64,000 nucleotides of DNA. Origin: Euglena gracilis (taxonomy: Eukaryota > Euglenida > Euglenophyceae > Euglenales). Position numbers and translations under genes: made by a program. The stretch is from assembly GCA_039621445.1 (NCBI GenBank), contig CP154955.1:14199307-14263306 (forward strand), read 5' to 3'. Of the stretch, positions 9,977-18,334 are shown in pieces (positions within the stretch are counted from its first letter, which is position 1; each line of letters begins with the position of its first letter). The notes beneath the pieces were generated by a model. It searched no databases, was not told the DNA's origin, and worked only from the letters and a program-made list of their open reading frames with translations.

Positions 9977-10097
9977 AAGAGGTGTCGGACGCCGGTTCTG
10001 TCCAAAGCCCGGCGTTCCAAACGCCGGTTCCGTCCTTCGGACGGAACCGGCGTTTGGAACGCCGGGCTTTGGACAGAACCGGCGTCCGACACCTCTT
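9977..10097. repeat. Perfect 59-bp palindrome with 3-nt loop
   Basis: Arms 9977-10035 and 10039-10097 are exact reverse complements around a TTC loop at 10036-10038. The arm is built of GGACGCCGGTTCTGTCC, AAAGCCCGGCGTTCC and AAACGCCGGTTCCGTCC. It could extrude a long cruciform or hairpin. The perfection implies recent origin or active maintenance. Confidence 0.95.
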
Positions 10098-10107
10098 TTT
10101 TGTAGTA

Positions 10108-10222
10108 AAACGTAACCTGAACCCTAACCCCAACCCTAACCCGAAACCCTGACCCTGACCCTATACCAAACCCTAATCCGAACCCTGACCCAAACCCTAA
10201 CCCCAACCCTGACCCTGACCCA
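10108..10222 (+). repeat. Second degenerate telomere-like tract
   Basis: ACCCTAACCCC, CCCTGACCCTGA, CCCTATACC and similar variants over about 115 bp, in the same orientation as the tract at 9056-9146. It lies just inside the right arm of element I. Confidence 0.75.
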
Positions 10223-10739
10223 GTTTGTAGGTATGTGCAAAGACAATGTTTTTCCCAAAAGTGGCCCAAAATGGGCATTTTCCCCCCAAGCTTTTGCATA
10301 TTCACCCCCGATTGGGGGGGTTTTGGAGCCATTTAAGTGGGTTCCGACTGGTTTTGGGGTGATTTGGACATACGTTTTTTTCAGGGGGGGGGGGGCTTAA
10401 ATTTCAAAAAAGGGGGGGGGTAGTGCGGATAATTGCGTTTCCTACCGACCGTCGGCCCGACCCACACAGGTCGGGCCGACCAGGTGGTCGGGCCGACCAT
10501 GGTCGGGCCGACCCGCAATTTGGTCACCCGCGATTTTCCGACCGGGGCCGTAAAACAGGGTCCATCCTGGCTTTCCTGCAGCCAGGGATGGATGGGAAGT
10601 CTTGAGGGGGGGGGGGGTTGGACCTCCCCTCCCGACACGGAGGGGGGGGGGTGGGTCGGACCCCCCCCTACCTCCTATGAGCAAATGAAAGTAAATGTTT
10701 TAACTATCAAACGAAGCCTTTTGGATTTTGGTTTTCCTG

Positions 10740-11380
10740 TACCCCCCATGTCCCCCATTCATCATGCCCCCCATGTCATGGGGGGCGGTCATTGGACACA
10801 GGGGCCGTTGGACATAGGGGGGGGGGTCAAATTTTGGCCTTCGGCGCCTTTGGCGCCGAAGGAAAATGGCCACTTTGAGGGGGGTAAACCCAAAACTTTT
10901 TGGCCACTTTGAGGCGCAACATGGCCATGTAGCACTATATGGCCACGTAGCGCTACATGGCCATGTAGCGCAACATGGCCGTGTAGCACTACCATCCCCC
11001 CCCCATTATGTACCTCCCCCCGGGAGGCCGAAATTGGGGGGGAGGTACATAATGGGGGGAGGTACACAATGGGGGGGGTACCCAGGTCCCATTCCCAGAC
11101 CCGACCGAACAGCCCAAAAGGGGTCGTTTTTGGCAACTTTTTGGATGTTTGCAATAAATGGTCAATTTTCAGCACATTTGCCAAATATCACTTTTTGAAA
11201 ACGTCCCAAAAACGTCGATTTTTGAGCATTTTTTGGGAAATCGAGAAAAAGTGTTATGACAGTGAGCTACCATCCCCCCCCATTATGTACCTCCCCCCCA
11301 GGGGGTACATAATGGGGGGGTACATAATGGGGGGGGATGGCACATGGCCATGTAGCGCAACACGCGTGTGCGCACCTAAC
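10740..11380. repeat. Inverted G-run element(s): TACATAATGGGG / CATGGCCATGTAGCG
   Basis: Words CATGGCCATGTAGCGC are repeated at 10918-10990 and again, inverted, at 11340-11370. CCATCCCCCCCCATTATGTACC and its complement occur at 10990-11075 and 11270-11340. A central hairpin GGCGCCTTTGGCGCC lies at 10845-10862. Probably one or two nested TIR elements; TSD not resolved. Confidence 0.6.
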
Positions 11381-11519
11381 CCTATTCCTTAAAATAACCC
11401 TAAAATAACCCAAAAAATGGGTGTTGTACCATAACCAAAGGGGTCCGTCGTACGATAACAGACAAGTACCGAAAAAGCAACTCAAAATTCCGAAAAATGG
11501 TCGAAATGGTCTTCTGATT

Positions 11520-12679
11520 GGGCTCCGAGCGGAAAATTGGCCATGGAACTTTTGGTGGTCGCTAGCGACCATGTTCGCTAGCGACCGAATTCTGGCGACC
11601 GGTCGCTAGCGACCGTTGGTGGTCGGAGCGACCGGTCGCTAGCGACCACCAATAATTCGACCCCCTCCCCTCAGAAGATTTTTAACCCCCCCCCCCTGTG
11701 AAGGAAAAATTTCCCTCAGAGAAAAACATGAAATTTTATATCAAAAATTCCTTTTTCTGCTTTTAGGATCTTGCACGATATCAGACAAAGTTTACGTTAC
11801 TTTGTCAAGAGGGCGGTACGGGGGTCCGGGGGGGGGGGGGGGGGGCGGGAGCGGGGGGGGGGGTGGCATTACCCTCACCCCCCCCCTCAGAGTGGCCAAA
11901 ATTTTTTGTCAAATTTGCTTTACCCCCCCTCAAAGTGGCCACTTTCGTTTGGTGCCAAAGCCCAAAAAAAATTGGGGGCCCCATCATGGGTCGGTTACCC
12001 CCCGGAAGGGATTTTGTTATTGGAGGGGGGGGGGGGGCAGCCCCCCCCCCCCCCCGCTAGACGACCAAGGGCGCCGAAGACGCCTTAGGACTGTTTTGTT
12101 TACGGTGCGCGTGGCATTACATGCGCGCATGGCCCTGGGTCGGATACCCCCCGGAAGGGATTTTGTTATTGGAGGGCGGGGGGGGGGGGTGGGGGGGGGG
12201 CGGCAGCCCCCCCGCTAGACGACCAAGGGCGCCGAAGGCGCCTTAGGACTGTTTTGTTTACGGTGCGCGTGGGATTACATGTGCGCATGGCCCTGAGTCA
12301 GGTACCCCCTGGAAGGGATTTTGTTATTGGAGGGCGGGCGGGGGTGCGGGGGGGGGGTGCTGGGGGGGGGGGGGCGGCAGCCCCCCCCCCCCCCCCCGGC
12401 TAGACGACCAAAGGCGCCTTAGGACTATTTGTTCACTGCGTGTGGCATTACATCCGCCTGGCCCTGGTAGCATCGTTTTGCAGTACAACTTGGGGGTTTT
12501 GCAATAAAATCCTATTGGGGGGGGGCTTAAAAATTTTCTGAAGGGGGGGGGGTCGAAATTTTGGTGGTAGCGACCGGTCGCTGGCGACCGGTCGCTCCGA
12601 CCACCAATGGTCGGTCGACCGTGACCAACGGTCGCTAGCGACCACCAAAAGTTCCACGGCCAATTTTCTGCAATGAGCC
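11520..12679 (+). mobile_element. Element J: 1.16-kb TIR element, 8-bp TSD
   Basis: The left end GGGCTCCGAGCGGAAAATTG resembles the left end of element I; the reverse complement of the right end is GGCTCATTGCAGAAAATTGG. The perfect TSD TTCTGATT is at 11512-11519 and 12680-12687. Subterminal palindromes are GGTCGCTAGCGACC and GCGACCGGTCGC in many copies. The interior has three reverse-orientation units of the 133-bp tandem repeat seen in element I. No transposase is present. Confidence 0.92.
12003..12470. repeat. Three units of the 133-bp tandem repeat (reverse orientation)
   Basis: Units start near 12003, 12150 and 12310 with GGAAGGGATTTTGTTATTGG, then a G/C run, GCTAGACGACCAAGG, GCGCCGAAGGCGCC and GGACTGTTTTGTTTACGG. 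It is the reverse complement of the unit in element I. Confidence 0.85.
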
Positions 12680-12744
12680 TTCTGATTGTCTTGCGGTTTT
12701 CCCTCAAAAAAATCAGACCCCAAAATCAACGTTAACCCTATCCG

Positions 12745-12772
12745 TTGTGTGTGTGTGTGTGTGTGTGTGTGA
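12745..12772. repeat. (GT)n microsatellite
   Basis: About 13 GT units between CCGTT and GAAATTCG. Bases 12680-13250 otherwise hold no feature I can name. Confidence 0.95.
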
Positions 12773-13593
12773 AATTCGACCGCCCGCAAACGTCGTTCCT
12801 CCAAAAGGGGAAAGTGATGGGGGGAAATGATGGGAAAATTTGGGTGGTTTCCCATCCTTTTTGTTTTCCATCCCGGAGGTCAAAATGGGGGTTCCGAAAA
12901 TCTGTTTTGGCAAATTTTGGGGTGCATGACACGAAAGAAGATAATAAAACGACAAATGAAAAGTACGCACCCATCAATCCCCCCCCTGTGGAACGTTCAT
13001 GGTTGCAAAAATGCTACACCAATCAGACATCTCGTTGGATAACCATGATTGCCATTCAATTCAATTCACATGTGCAAGTGTTCTTTTTTCAGGGGTTCGA
13101 TTGAACGAAGGAAAGATCATGTGCGCAGGATGGTGATGGCTGAGGCGATTTGGCCGTGAGAAACAAGAACCATTTGGGAGAAACAGACAGAATCATTTGT
13201 CTTTCCAACCGTCTGAAAAAGTGAAATCAGGAGGGCGTACCCGGAACAGCTTCCTTTGCGGCCTCCTCCTTGGTTGCACCCTTCTTCTTCCCCATTTGGG
13301 TCTGGAAAAAAACCGAGGAAAATAAAACACTTTCCCCGACAATGGGAAATTTTTTTCAATATTTTTTTGACCTTTTTACGAAAGCTTTCGACCAAAAGAA
13401 AGCACGTGTTGGGAGTTCCTATCCAGTTTCTCCTGTTCCTTGCCACCCCAACCTCCAATTGACACCATTTTCCCCCAGTGTGCAAATTCCCTGCAAAGGC
13501 CCCACTGTGACACCATTTCAACCGATTGCACCATTTTGCTGCGAGCTTCGTCCTGGTCAACGTCGCACCGCAATCAGCAATTGCATCACCCCC

Positions 13594-14303
13594 TTGGAGT
13601 CTCCGAATCCTGGCATGTCGGCCGCAATCCATGAAATTATGTCCAAGGTGAGACCATTGTTCCGCCATATCCCGCGTGCGGCAATCCCTCTGTGGGGTAT
13701 GGCATGGGCCGGAGTGCAGCACCGACTTTGCTCTGAAAGATCGTGGGAAGCATTGCGAGACTGGGCCATCTTCCAAAAGGTGACGCTGTGGTCCCCAAGA
13801 GGTGGCAAAGGCCACAAAGGGCAAGCTGCACAACTCATCCGCTCCTGGGTTGACCGTTTCCAGGCAGGAGACAAGGTTGCCTTGTGGGAAGACTTCTGCC
13901 AGGGCCTGCCGCGATCAGACCGCAAGAAGCACAAGGGCATATCCACCATGACCTTGAACGACAAGGTGGAAAGATTGCAAGAAGTCCCATTCTCAAACAG
14001 GTTGCGCGGCCTTATGGACGATGGTGCATTTGGCAAGGCTGTACGACACCTGATGTCTGATGGGTTGCATGATGCATTTGACTTGAATGTGCAAGCAAAG
14101 CTGAGAGAAATGCACCCGAGAAAACCAGAAGTTGCGTGCACAGAGCCAGTCTCCAAGCCCTTTCCGTTCCCCAAGGAGGCTTCCAGCCAAGAACAACATG
14201 ACCTGAACCATTTCCTTCGGGAAACATTGTGGTCCTTTCCGAAGGCTGCAGCAGCCGGGCCTGACGGCCTGCGACCACAGCATCTACAAGACGTGGTGCG
14301 ACT
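13594..14303 (+). pseudogene. R1 fragment 1: N-terminal region and RT motif 1
   Basis: A continuous frame includes RPLFRHIPRAAIPLWGMAWA, then SNRLRGLMDDGAFGKAVRHL (a pre-RT segment) and ends with AAAAGPDGLRPQHLQDVVR. That last stretch matches RT motif 1 of non-LTR elements (A-G-P-D-G-L-R-P-x-H-L). After about 14303 the frame shifts by one. The frame is open upstream to 13270, but the N-terminal 100 residues are low in similarity to anything I know. Confidence 0.85.
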
Positions 14304-14815
14304 GGATGCGGGGGCTGGTGCTTTCTGCTTTGAGCACATTCACAAAGGCGGCGCTGGAGGGGTCATTACCAATGCCATCAATGCAGTTCATCTCCTCGGC
14401 ATGCCTGATTCCATTGCGGAAGGACGGGCCAGCAGGTGACGGTGACGTGAATGTGCGACCCATTGCAGTGGGAAACACAATCCGTCGGTTTGTTGGCAAG
14501 TTTGCGATGAATTCGACCTGTGTGAAGCAACGTGAAGCAGAATTACACCCCAAGCAGTGCGGCGTTGCAACGAAAGGGGCATGTGAGACGATTGCACAGG
14601 GATTGCAGGCACTGGTGGAAGCAGGCGGCAATGCTTGGGCAGTCCTGCAAGTGGATCTGCAGAACGCATTCAATGCCATTGATCGGCACGCGCTCTTGAA
14701 TGCAGTACGCAAGCAGGCCCCAGAGCTGGAAGCGTGGGCCCGATTGTCGTATGCTTTTCACTCTGCATTGTACCTCCAAGGCCACAAAATGTCCAGTGAA
14801 CAAGGGGTGCAAGTG
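14304..14815 (+). pseudogene. R1 fragment 2: RT motifs 2, 3, A and start of B
   Basis: Motif 2 is visible as ACLIPLRKDG...VRPIAVGNTIRR, motif 3 as PKQCGVATKGACETIAQG, and motif A as WAVLQVDLQNAFNAIDR with the first catalytic aspartate (VDLQNAFN). The frame stops in SSEQGVQ, the beginning of motif B, exactly where element C is inserted. Confidence 0.9.
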
Positions 14816-15205
14816 CATAGCTGGCACTTCGTTTAAAACGAAGTAAAAAAAACACGTTTTTTTTATATGAAAAACATGTTTTTTTAAAAAAAAACAAAAA
14901 ACACCATTAAGGGTCTAGGGCAAAAAAAATTTGCCTTTAATTTAAGCTTTTTTTGCCCATCCTCGGTCAGAGAAAGACACCAAATTTGGGATGTTTCAAG
15001 TTGAAACATCCAAAAATGGCAGAAAAATGCCCTATTTTGACCATTCTTGTTGAAGACAACCAAAAGTATTGGTTTTCAAGTCATTTGAGCTAAGATTGGT
15101 TCACCCTTGCGATCAAAGGCAAAATTTGGACCATCATTTTCCCCTTTGTTTTTTTTGCCGTTTTTTTTTGCTCGTTTTTTTTAATAAAAAAACAACGTTT
15201 ATATA

Positions 15206-15264
<59 letters not shown>

Positions 15265-15278
15265 TATATATATATATA
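14816..15278 (+). mobile_element. Element C: TIR element in RT motif B, right end lost to (TA)n
   Basis: Starts CATAGCTGGCACTTCGTTTA, the same start as element D, and shares with D the phrases AAGGGTCTAGGGCAAAA, CCAAATTTGGGATGTTTC and CCCTTTGTTTTTTTTGCCG in the same order. The right TIR is replaced by a (TA)n run (15200-15278). After it the reverse transcriptase resumes at GPLFFAL, so about five residues of motif B are missing. The left 8 bp (TGCAAGTG) have no preserved partner. Confidence 0.85.
15200..15278. repeat. (TA)n microsatellite
   Basis: Nearly pure TA for about 78 bp with one TT and one GA interruption, at the right edge of element C. Translations of it (YIYIYI) are meaningless. 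Confidence 0.97.
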
Positions 15279-15812
15279 GGGTCCCCTCTTCTTCGCCCTG
15301 ACTTGGCAAGATGTGGTGATGGCGCTCCCGAGCGACTTGACAATGAATGTGTGGTACCTGGATGATGGGCATCTTGTTGGGACACCGGAGGCGCTGGCTT
15401 CAGCCTTGGCAATCATCCAGGCGAACAGCATTAATGTGGGTGTCCGGCTCAACCTTCAGAAGTGTCGCCTCTGCGGCCCAGCCCAGTTGGAGCAAACATT
15501 GGAACATTGGTGGCAACATTCCCCGTGTCCCATGGGAGCCCGGGCAAGGCTTGCGAGTCCTCGGCTTTCCGGTGGAGCACCCAACCACGACGACGTTTCG
15601 ACAGAAGGAGATGCAAGCAGTAGTGGACAACTTGAAGAATCTTGCCACGTCTTGAGCAACCTGGGCGACCCACAGTGCCAGCACATTTTGCTCTGGTACT
15701 GTCAGGATGCTGGCAAGGTCATGCATTTCCTTCGCGCTTTGCGGTCAGACGCCTTGCAGGGCCCTCTTCAAGCAGCAGATCGGGTCATCCGCAGAGCATA
15801 TGGGACGACACC
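15279..15812 (+). pseudogene. R1 fragment 3: RT motifs B (end), C and D
   Basis: GPLFFALTWQDVV closes motif B. VWYLDDGHLVGTPEALASAL carries the YLDD catalytic box of motif C. VGVRLNLQKCRLCGP is the motif D region. After about 15540 the frame is disturbed, but YCQDAGKVMHFLRALRSDAL and VIRRAYG match the equivalent stretch of R2 (YCLTSGKVNDLLRA). Confidence 0.9.
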
Positions 15813-15844
15813 ATCGGCCAGCCATCGACAAGTGAATCCCAGTG

Positions 15845-16240
15845 GGCCCAATGCAGCTTGCCACTCCGCATGGCAGGGCTGGGAATCAAGGTCCCCACCG
15901 TCCTCCAAGCACCAGCACGGATGGCAGGCATTTTGTGTGCACTAAAACAGTTCCAACTGCTCCAATTCCCACCCCAAGCATGCACAACGCCATCGGATTT
16001 CATCGAGGTCACAAAGGAGCTGCAATGCACCTTGGGCGCACAGTTCTCTCCACTACCAGAGTGGGTTGAGAGGAAGCAACCGGTGAACGTCGAGGATGAC
16101 CACAGAAGTCAGCGTTGGTAGTCAGATAAGGTCCATCTAGCACGAAAAGATGCCCTGAAGAAGGTCCTCCCACTCCGGGACAAGTGCCGGCTGCGCCTGC
16201 AATCCATGCCGAACACCACAGCCTAGGTGCAGACGGTCCC
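15845..16240 (+). pseudogene. R1 fragment 4: post-RT thumb-like region
   Basis: QCSLPLRMAGLGIKVPTVLQ followed by APARMAGILCALKQF is the 'LP...GGLGI...A..A' block that follows the RT in these elements. LPLRDKCRLRLQSMPNTTA then ends at an in-frame stop before element N. Confidence 0.8.
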
Positions 16241-16250
16241 AAGCAAAGTA

Positions 16251-16443
16251 ATGGGGACGCGCAACCCCCCCCCCCATATTGTCCCAACCACCTTCCCACT
16301 GGGACCCCAAATGGACAATATGGGGGGGGACAATATGGGGGTACCAAAGGAAATTTCATTGGCCGAGCCAAAAAAACCCCCCGTCGGCCGGGCCGAGGGA
16401 CAATATGGGGGGGGGGGGGATAATATGGGGGGGGGTAAAAGCA
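16251..16443 (+). mobile_element. Element N: G-run inverted-repeat element (CAATATGGGG family)
   Basis: C-run + ATATTGTCCC at the left is mirrored by ATAATATGG + G-run at the right, with CAATATGGGG repeats inside. The candidate TSD GCAAAGTA (16243-16250) against ACAAAGTA (16444-16451) has one mismatch. Element M at 19797-19969 is a related copy in opposite orientation (shared phrase AATTTCATTGGCCGAGCC). It interrupts the R1 reading frame. Confidence 0.7.
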
Positions 16444-16451
16444 ACAAAGTA

Positions 16452-16593
16452 CCGCCTGCTGCTACGGTGGTGGCTTGGAGCCAAGATCTCTCCATGGGCA
16501 TCCGGAGCCCCATACCCCATGTGTGGTGATTCCCTGGATCCCTTCGGGGACCATTTGCTACGCTGCAAAAAAAAAACTCGTCTTGCGCCACAA
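16452..16593 (+). pseudogene. R1 fragment 5: zinc-knuckle-like C-terminal segment
   Basis: YRLLLRWWLGAKISPWASG then PMCGDSLDPFGDHLLRC, with a C-x(n)-H-x(n)-C arrangement (CGD..DPFGDHLLRC) as in the C-terminal region of these retroelements. The frame shifts over the A-run at 16567-16576, then LRHNA leads into element D. Confidence 0.8.
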
Positions 16594-16601
16594 TGCAGTA
16601 C

Positions 16602-16961
16602 CATAGCTGGCACTTCGTTTAAAACGAAGTAAAAAAAAACACGTTTTTTTAAAAAAAAACATGTTTTTTTAAAAAAAACAAAAAAAAACGCCATTGAGGG
16701 TCCAGGGCAAAAAATTTTTTTGCCTTTAATTTTAGCTTTTTTTGCCCATCCTTAGTCAGAGAAAGACCCCAAATTTGGGATGTTTCAAGTTAGTTTGGAA
16801 TGGTTTCAAGCCAAAATGGCAGAAAAATTTTCCCCTTTGTTTTTCCCCTTTCCCCATCATTTTCCCCTTTGTTTTTTTTGCCGTTTTTTTTTGCCCGTTT
16901 TTTTTAATAAAAAACAAAAAAAACGTTTTTTTTAAAAAAACAAAAAAAAACGCCAGCTATG
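16602..16961 (+). mobile_element. Element D: 360-bp TIR element, 10-bp perfect TIR, 8-bp TSD
   Basis: CATAGCTGGC at the left is matched exactly by GCCAGCTATG at the right. The perfect TSD TGCAGTAC is at 16594-16601 and 16962-16969. Removing the element and one TSD copy rejoins the retrotransposon frame (LRHNA to VRDALALVLRENGV). It is the same family as element C and related to A and E through the CANAGCYGGC end and the poly-T/A blocks. Confidence 0.96.
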
Positions 16962-16969
16962 TGCAGTAC

Positions 16970-17310
16970 GAGATGCGCTGGCATTGGTCCTCCGGGAGAA
17001 TGGTGTCAACACAAGGACAGAGATGGCCGTCGGTGGAAAGAAGCGCCCAGCCGATGTGGCACTTGATGGAGTGGATCCTGCAGGGCCCTTGGCGGTGGAC
17101 CTTGTCGTCTTTCACCCGCTCCGAAAAGGGTTGTCCTGGGAAGAAGACCTAGCAGTGAAGAACATGGCCATGGCAGAACACAAGAAGATCACCAAAAACC
17201 AGCCAATATGCGAGTTGGCCAGATGGCTGTTCAGTCCACTGTCATTCTACCCATGGTCAGGTCTGGGCCCCCTGGGCTCAGGGCTACTTGGCCGGCTGGT
17301 GAAGCAAGCA
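16970..17310 (+). pseudogene. R1 fragment 6: C-terminal domain
   Basis: RDALALVLRENGVNTRTEMA, then KKRPADVALDGVDPAGPLAV followed by DLVVFHPL, is the conserved 'RPADV...AVDVTVVHPL' block at the C-terminus of this retroelement class. The frame continues through LLGRLVKQALGRL to a G-rich insertion with ACTTCACCGGTGAAGT palindromes (about 17310-17500). Confidence 0.85.
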
Positions 17311-17499
17311 CTAGGGAGGTTAGGCAGGGGTGGGGGGGGGGGGGGGGCTTCGCCCCTAAAGGAATTTCAATGGAGAAACTTCACCGGTGAAGTTCACCGG
17401 TGAAGTTCACCGCCATGTATTTCCAATGAAGAGGGGGGGGTGGGGGGGTCTCGCCCGAAAAACCCAAAGTTCACCGCCTGATCTCCTAGGCGACAAACA

Positions 17500-17745
17500 A
17501 GGCTGGGCAAGGCAACACTTGGCCCAAGACATTTGGCACCGAATATCCTCAGCATTGATGGCGATTGCGGCTGAGCAACTCTCTGCTGTGTTGGCAGCAC
17601 GAGGGCACGAGGAGCTCCCGCTGACATCAGCGCCGCGGGATGCACCACCGCCCAGGACAGCACCAGGCCCACAACGAGGAACCTCGGTGGCGGCGGTGGA
17701 TACGCAAGGATGGCAAAGAGCATCCATGACCGAAGATGGAATGAA
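17500..17745 (+). pseudogene. R1 fragment 7: C-terminal tail
   Basis: After the G-rich insertion, GWARQHLAQDIWHRISSALM and AIAAEQLSAVLAARG continue a helical tail like that of R3 (LVKQAL / KALLGQREGWQQRQ). The frame stays open past 17745 to about 17785 through GC-rich sequence, with no clear domain boundary. Confidence 0.65.
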
Positions 17746-17999
17746 TGTGGGCCCCATCCGCATCCAATGCGCACGGCCGAGGTGAGAAACCTCGCAGATG
17801 GAAGCACCATCCCCCCCCCAAAAGAAAGGGCCCACGCCCCTCAGGGTCAGGCCAACGGAAATCGAAGTGAAACCGCCCAAGTGACAGGCGGGTGCAACGG
17901 CACGCGGTGAACCGTCCCGACGGCAAAAGAACAGCACGCCGACACGGGCGACGCGCCCGCACGGGCGACGCGCGAGCACAGGAGCCGCGCGAGACGCGT

Positions 18000-18037
18000 G
18001 CCGTGCCGTGCCGTGCCGTGCCGTGCCGTGCCGTGCC
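18000..18037. repeat. (CCGTG)n 5-bp tandem repeat
   Basis: Seven CCGTG units follow GACGCG. The bordering stretch 17935-17990 is rich in ACGCGCCCGCACGGG. Confidence 0.95.
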
Positions 18038-18049
18038 TAAAAAAAAATT

Positions 18050-18310
18050 TGCTCCAGTGGCCTGCAAAGGCCTCCCCCTGACACCATTTTGCTCCAGTGG
18101 CTTGCAAAGGCCCTGGGCCTGCAAGGGCCCCCCATCTGCCAACCATTAAGTGCTACTTTCAGCTCCAATGTTTGCAGCAGTTTTGTCTGGACATCCAAAA
18201 ACACTTTGCCACCCCAACCTCCAATTGACACCATTTTCCCTCAGTGTGCAAATTCCCTGGGCCTGCAAAGGCCCCCCCCTGACACCATTTTGCACCAGTT
18301 GTCTTTTGGC
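18050..18310. repeat. Tandem TGACACCATTTTGC repeats shared with the R1 5' region
   Basis: The phrase CCTGACACCATTTTGC(T/A)CCAGT recurs three times. CACCCCAACCTCCAATTGAC and CACCATTTTCCCTCAGTGTG at 18211-18255 are nearly identical to 13444-13490. It may be the untranslated region of another retrotransposon copy. Confidence 0.6.
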
Positions 18311-18334
18311 CTGAAAAGTCCCCCACAAACAGTC

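Larger units (their letters stand above)
8071..10549 (+). mobile_element. Element I: 2.48-kb element with ~300-bp inverted arms, 8-bp TSD
   Basis: The arms 8071-8380 and 10225-10549 are inverted copies: GGGCTCCGTGCGGAAAAATC at the left against GGCCCCGGTCGGAAAATC at the right, then GCGGGTGACCAAATTGCGG and GGTCGGCCCGACC in both. The direct repeat GTAAAACA lies at 8063-8070 and 10550-10557, within a longer similarity. The interior holds the 133-bp tandem repeat, two telomere-like tracts, CCGGCGT palindromes and two diverged halves (9400-9560 and 9700-9860) sharing the phrase AAAAGAGCTTTCGATCGAGG. No transposase is readable, so it is a large non-autonomous or foldback-type element. Confidence 0.85.
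13270..17780 (+). pseudogene. R1: broken non-LTR retrotransposon ORF (reverse transcriptase)
   Basis: Across several frames the plus strand encodes the ordered motifs of a non-LTR reverse transcriptase and its C-terminal region, interrupted by frameshifts and by elements C (14816-15278), N (16251-16443) and D (16602-16961) and a G-rich insertion (about 17310-17500). The fragments are listed separately. It would copy its own RNA for target-primed insertion; this copy cannot make the whole protein. The 5' end is undefined: the phrase CACCCCAACCTCCAATTGAC at about 13444 recurs at about 18211. Confidence 0.9.

Noticed and set aside
15200-15278. (TA)n as a possible origin or promoter
   Set aside because: A plain microsatellite at the edge of a MITE; nothing else supports a regulatory role.
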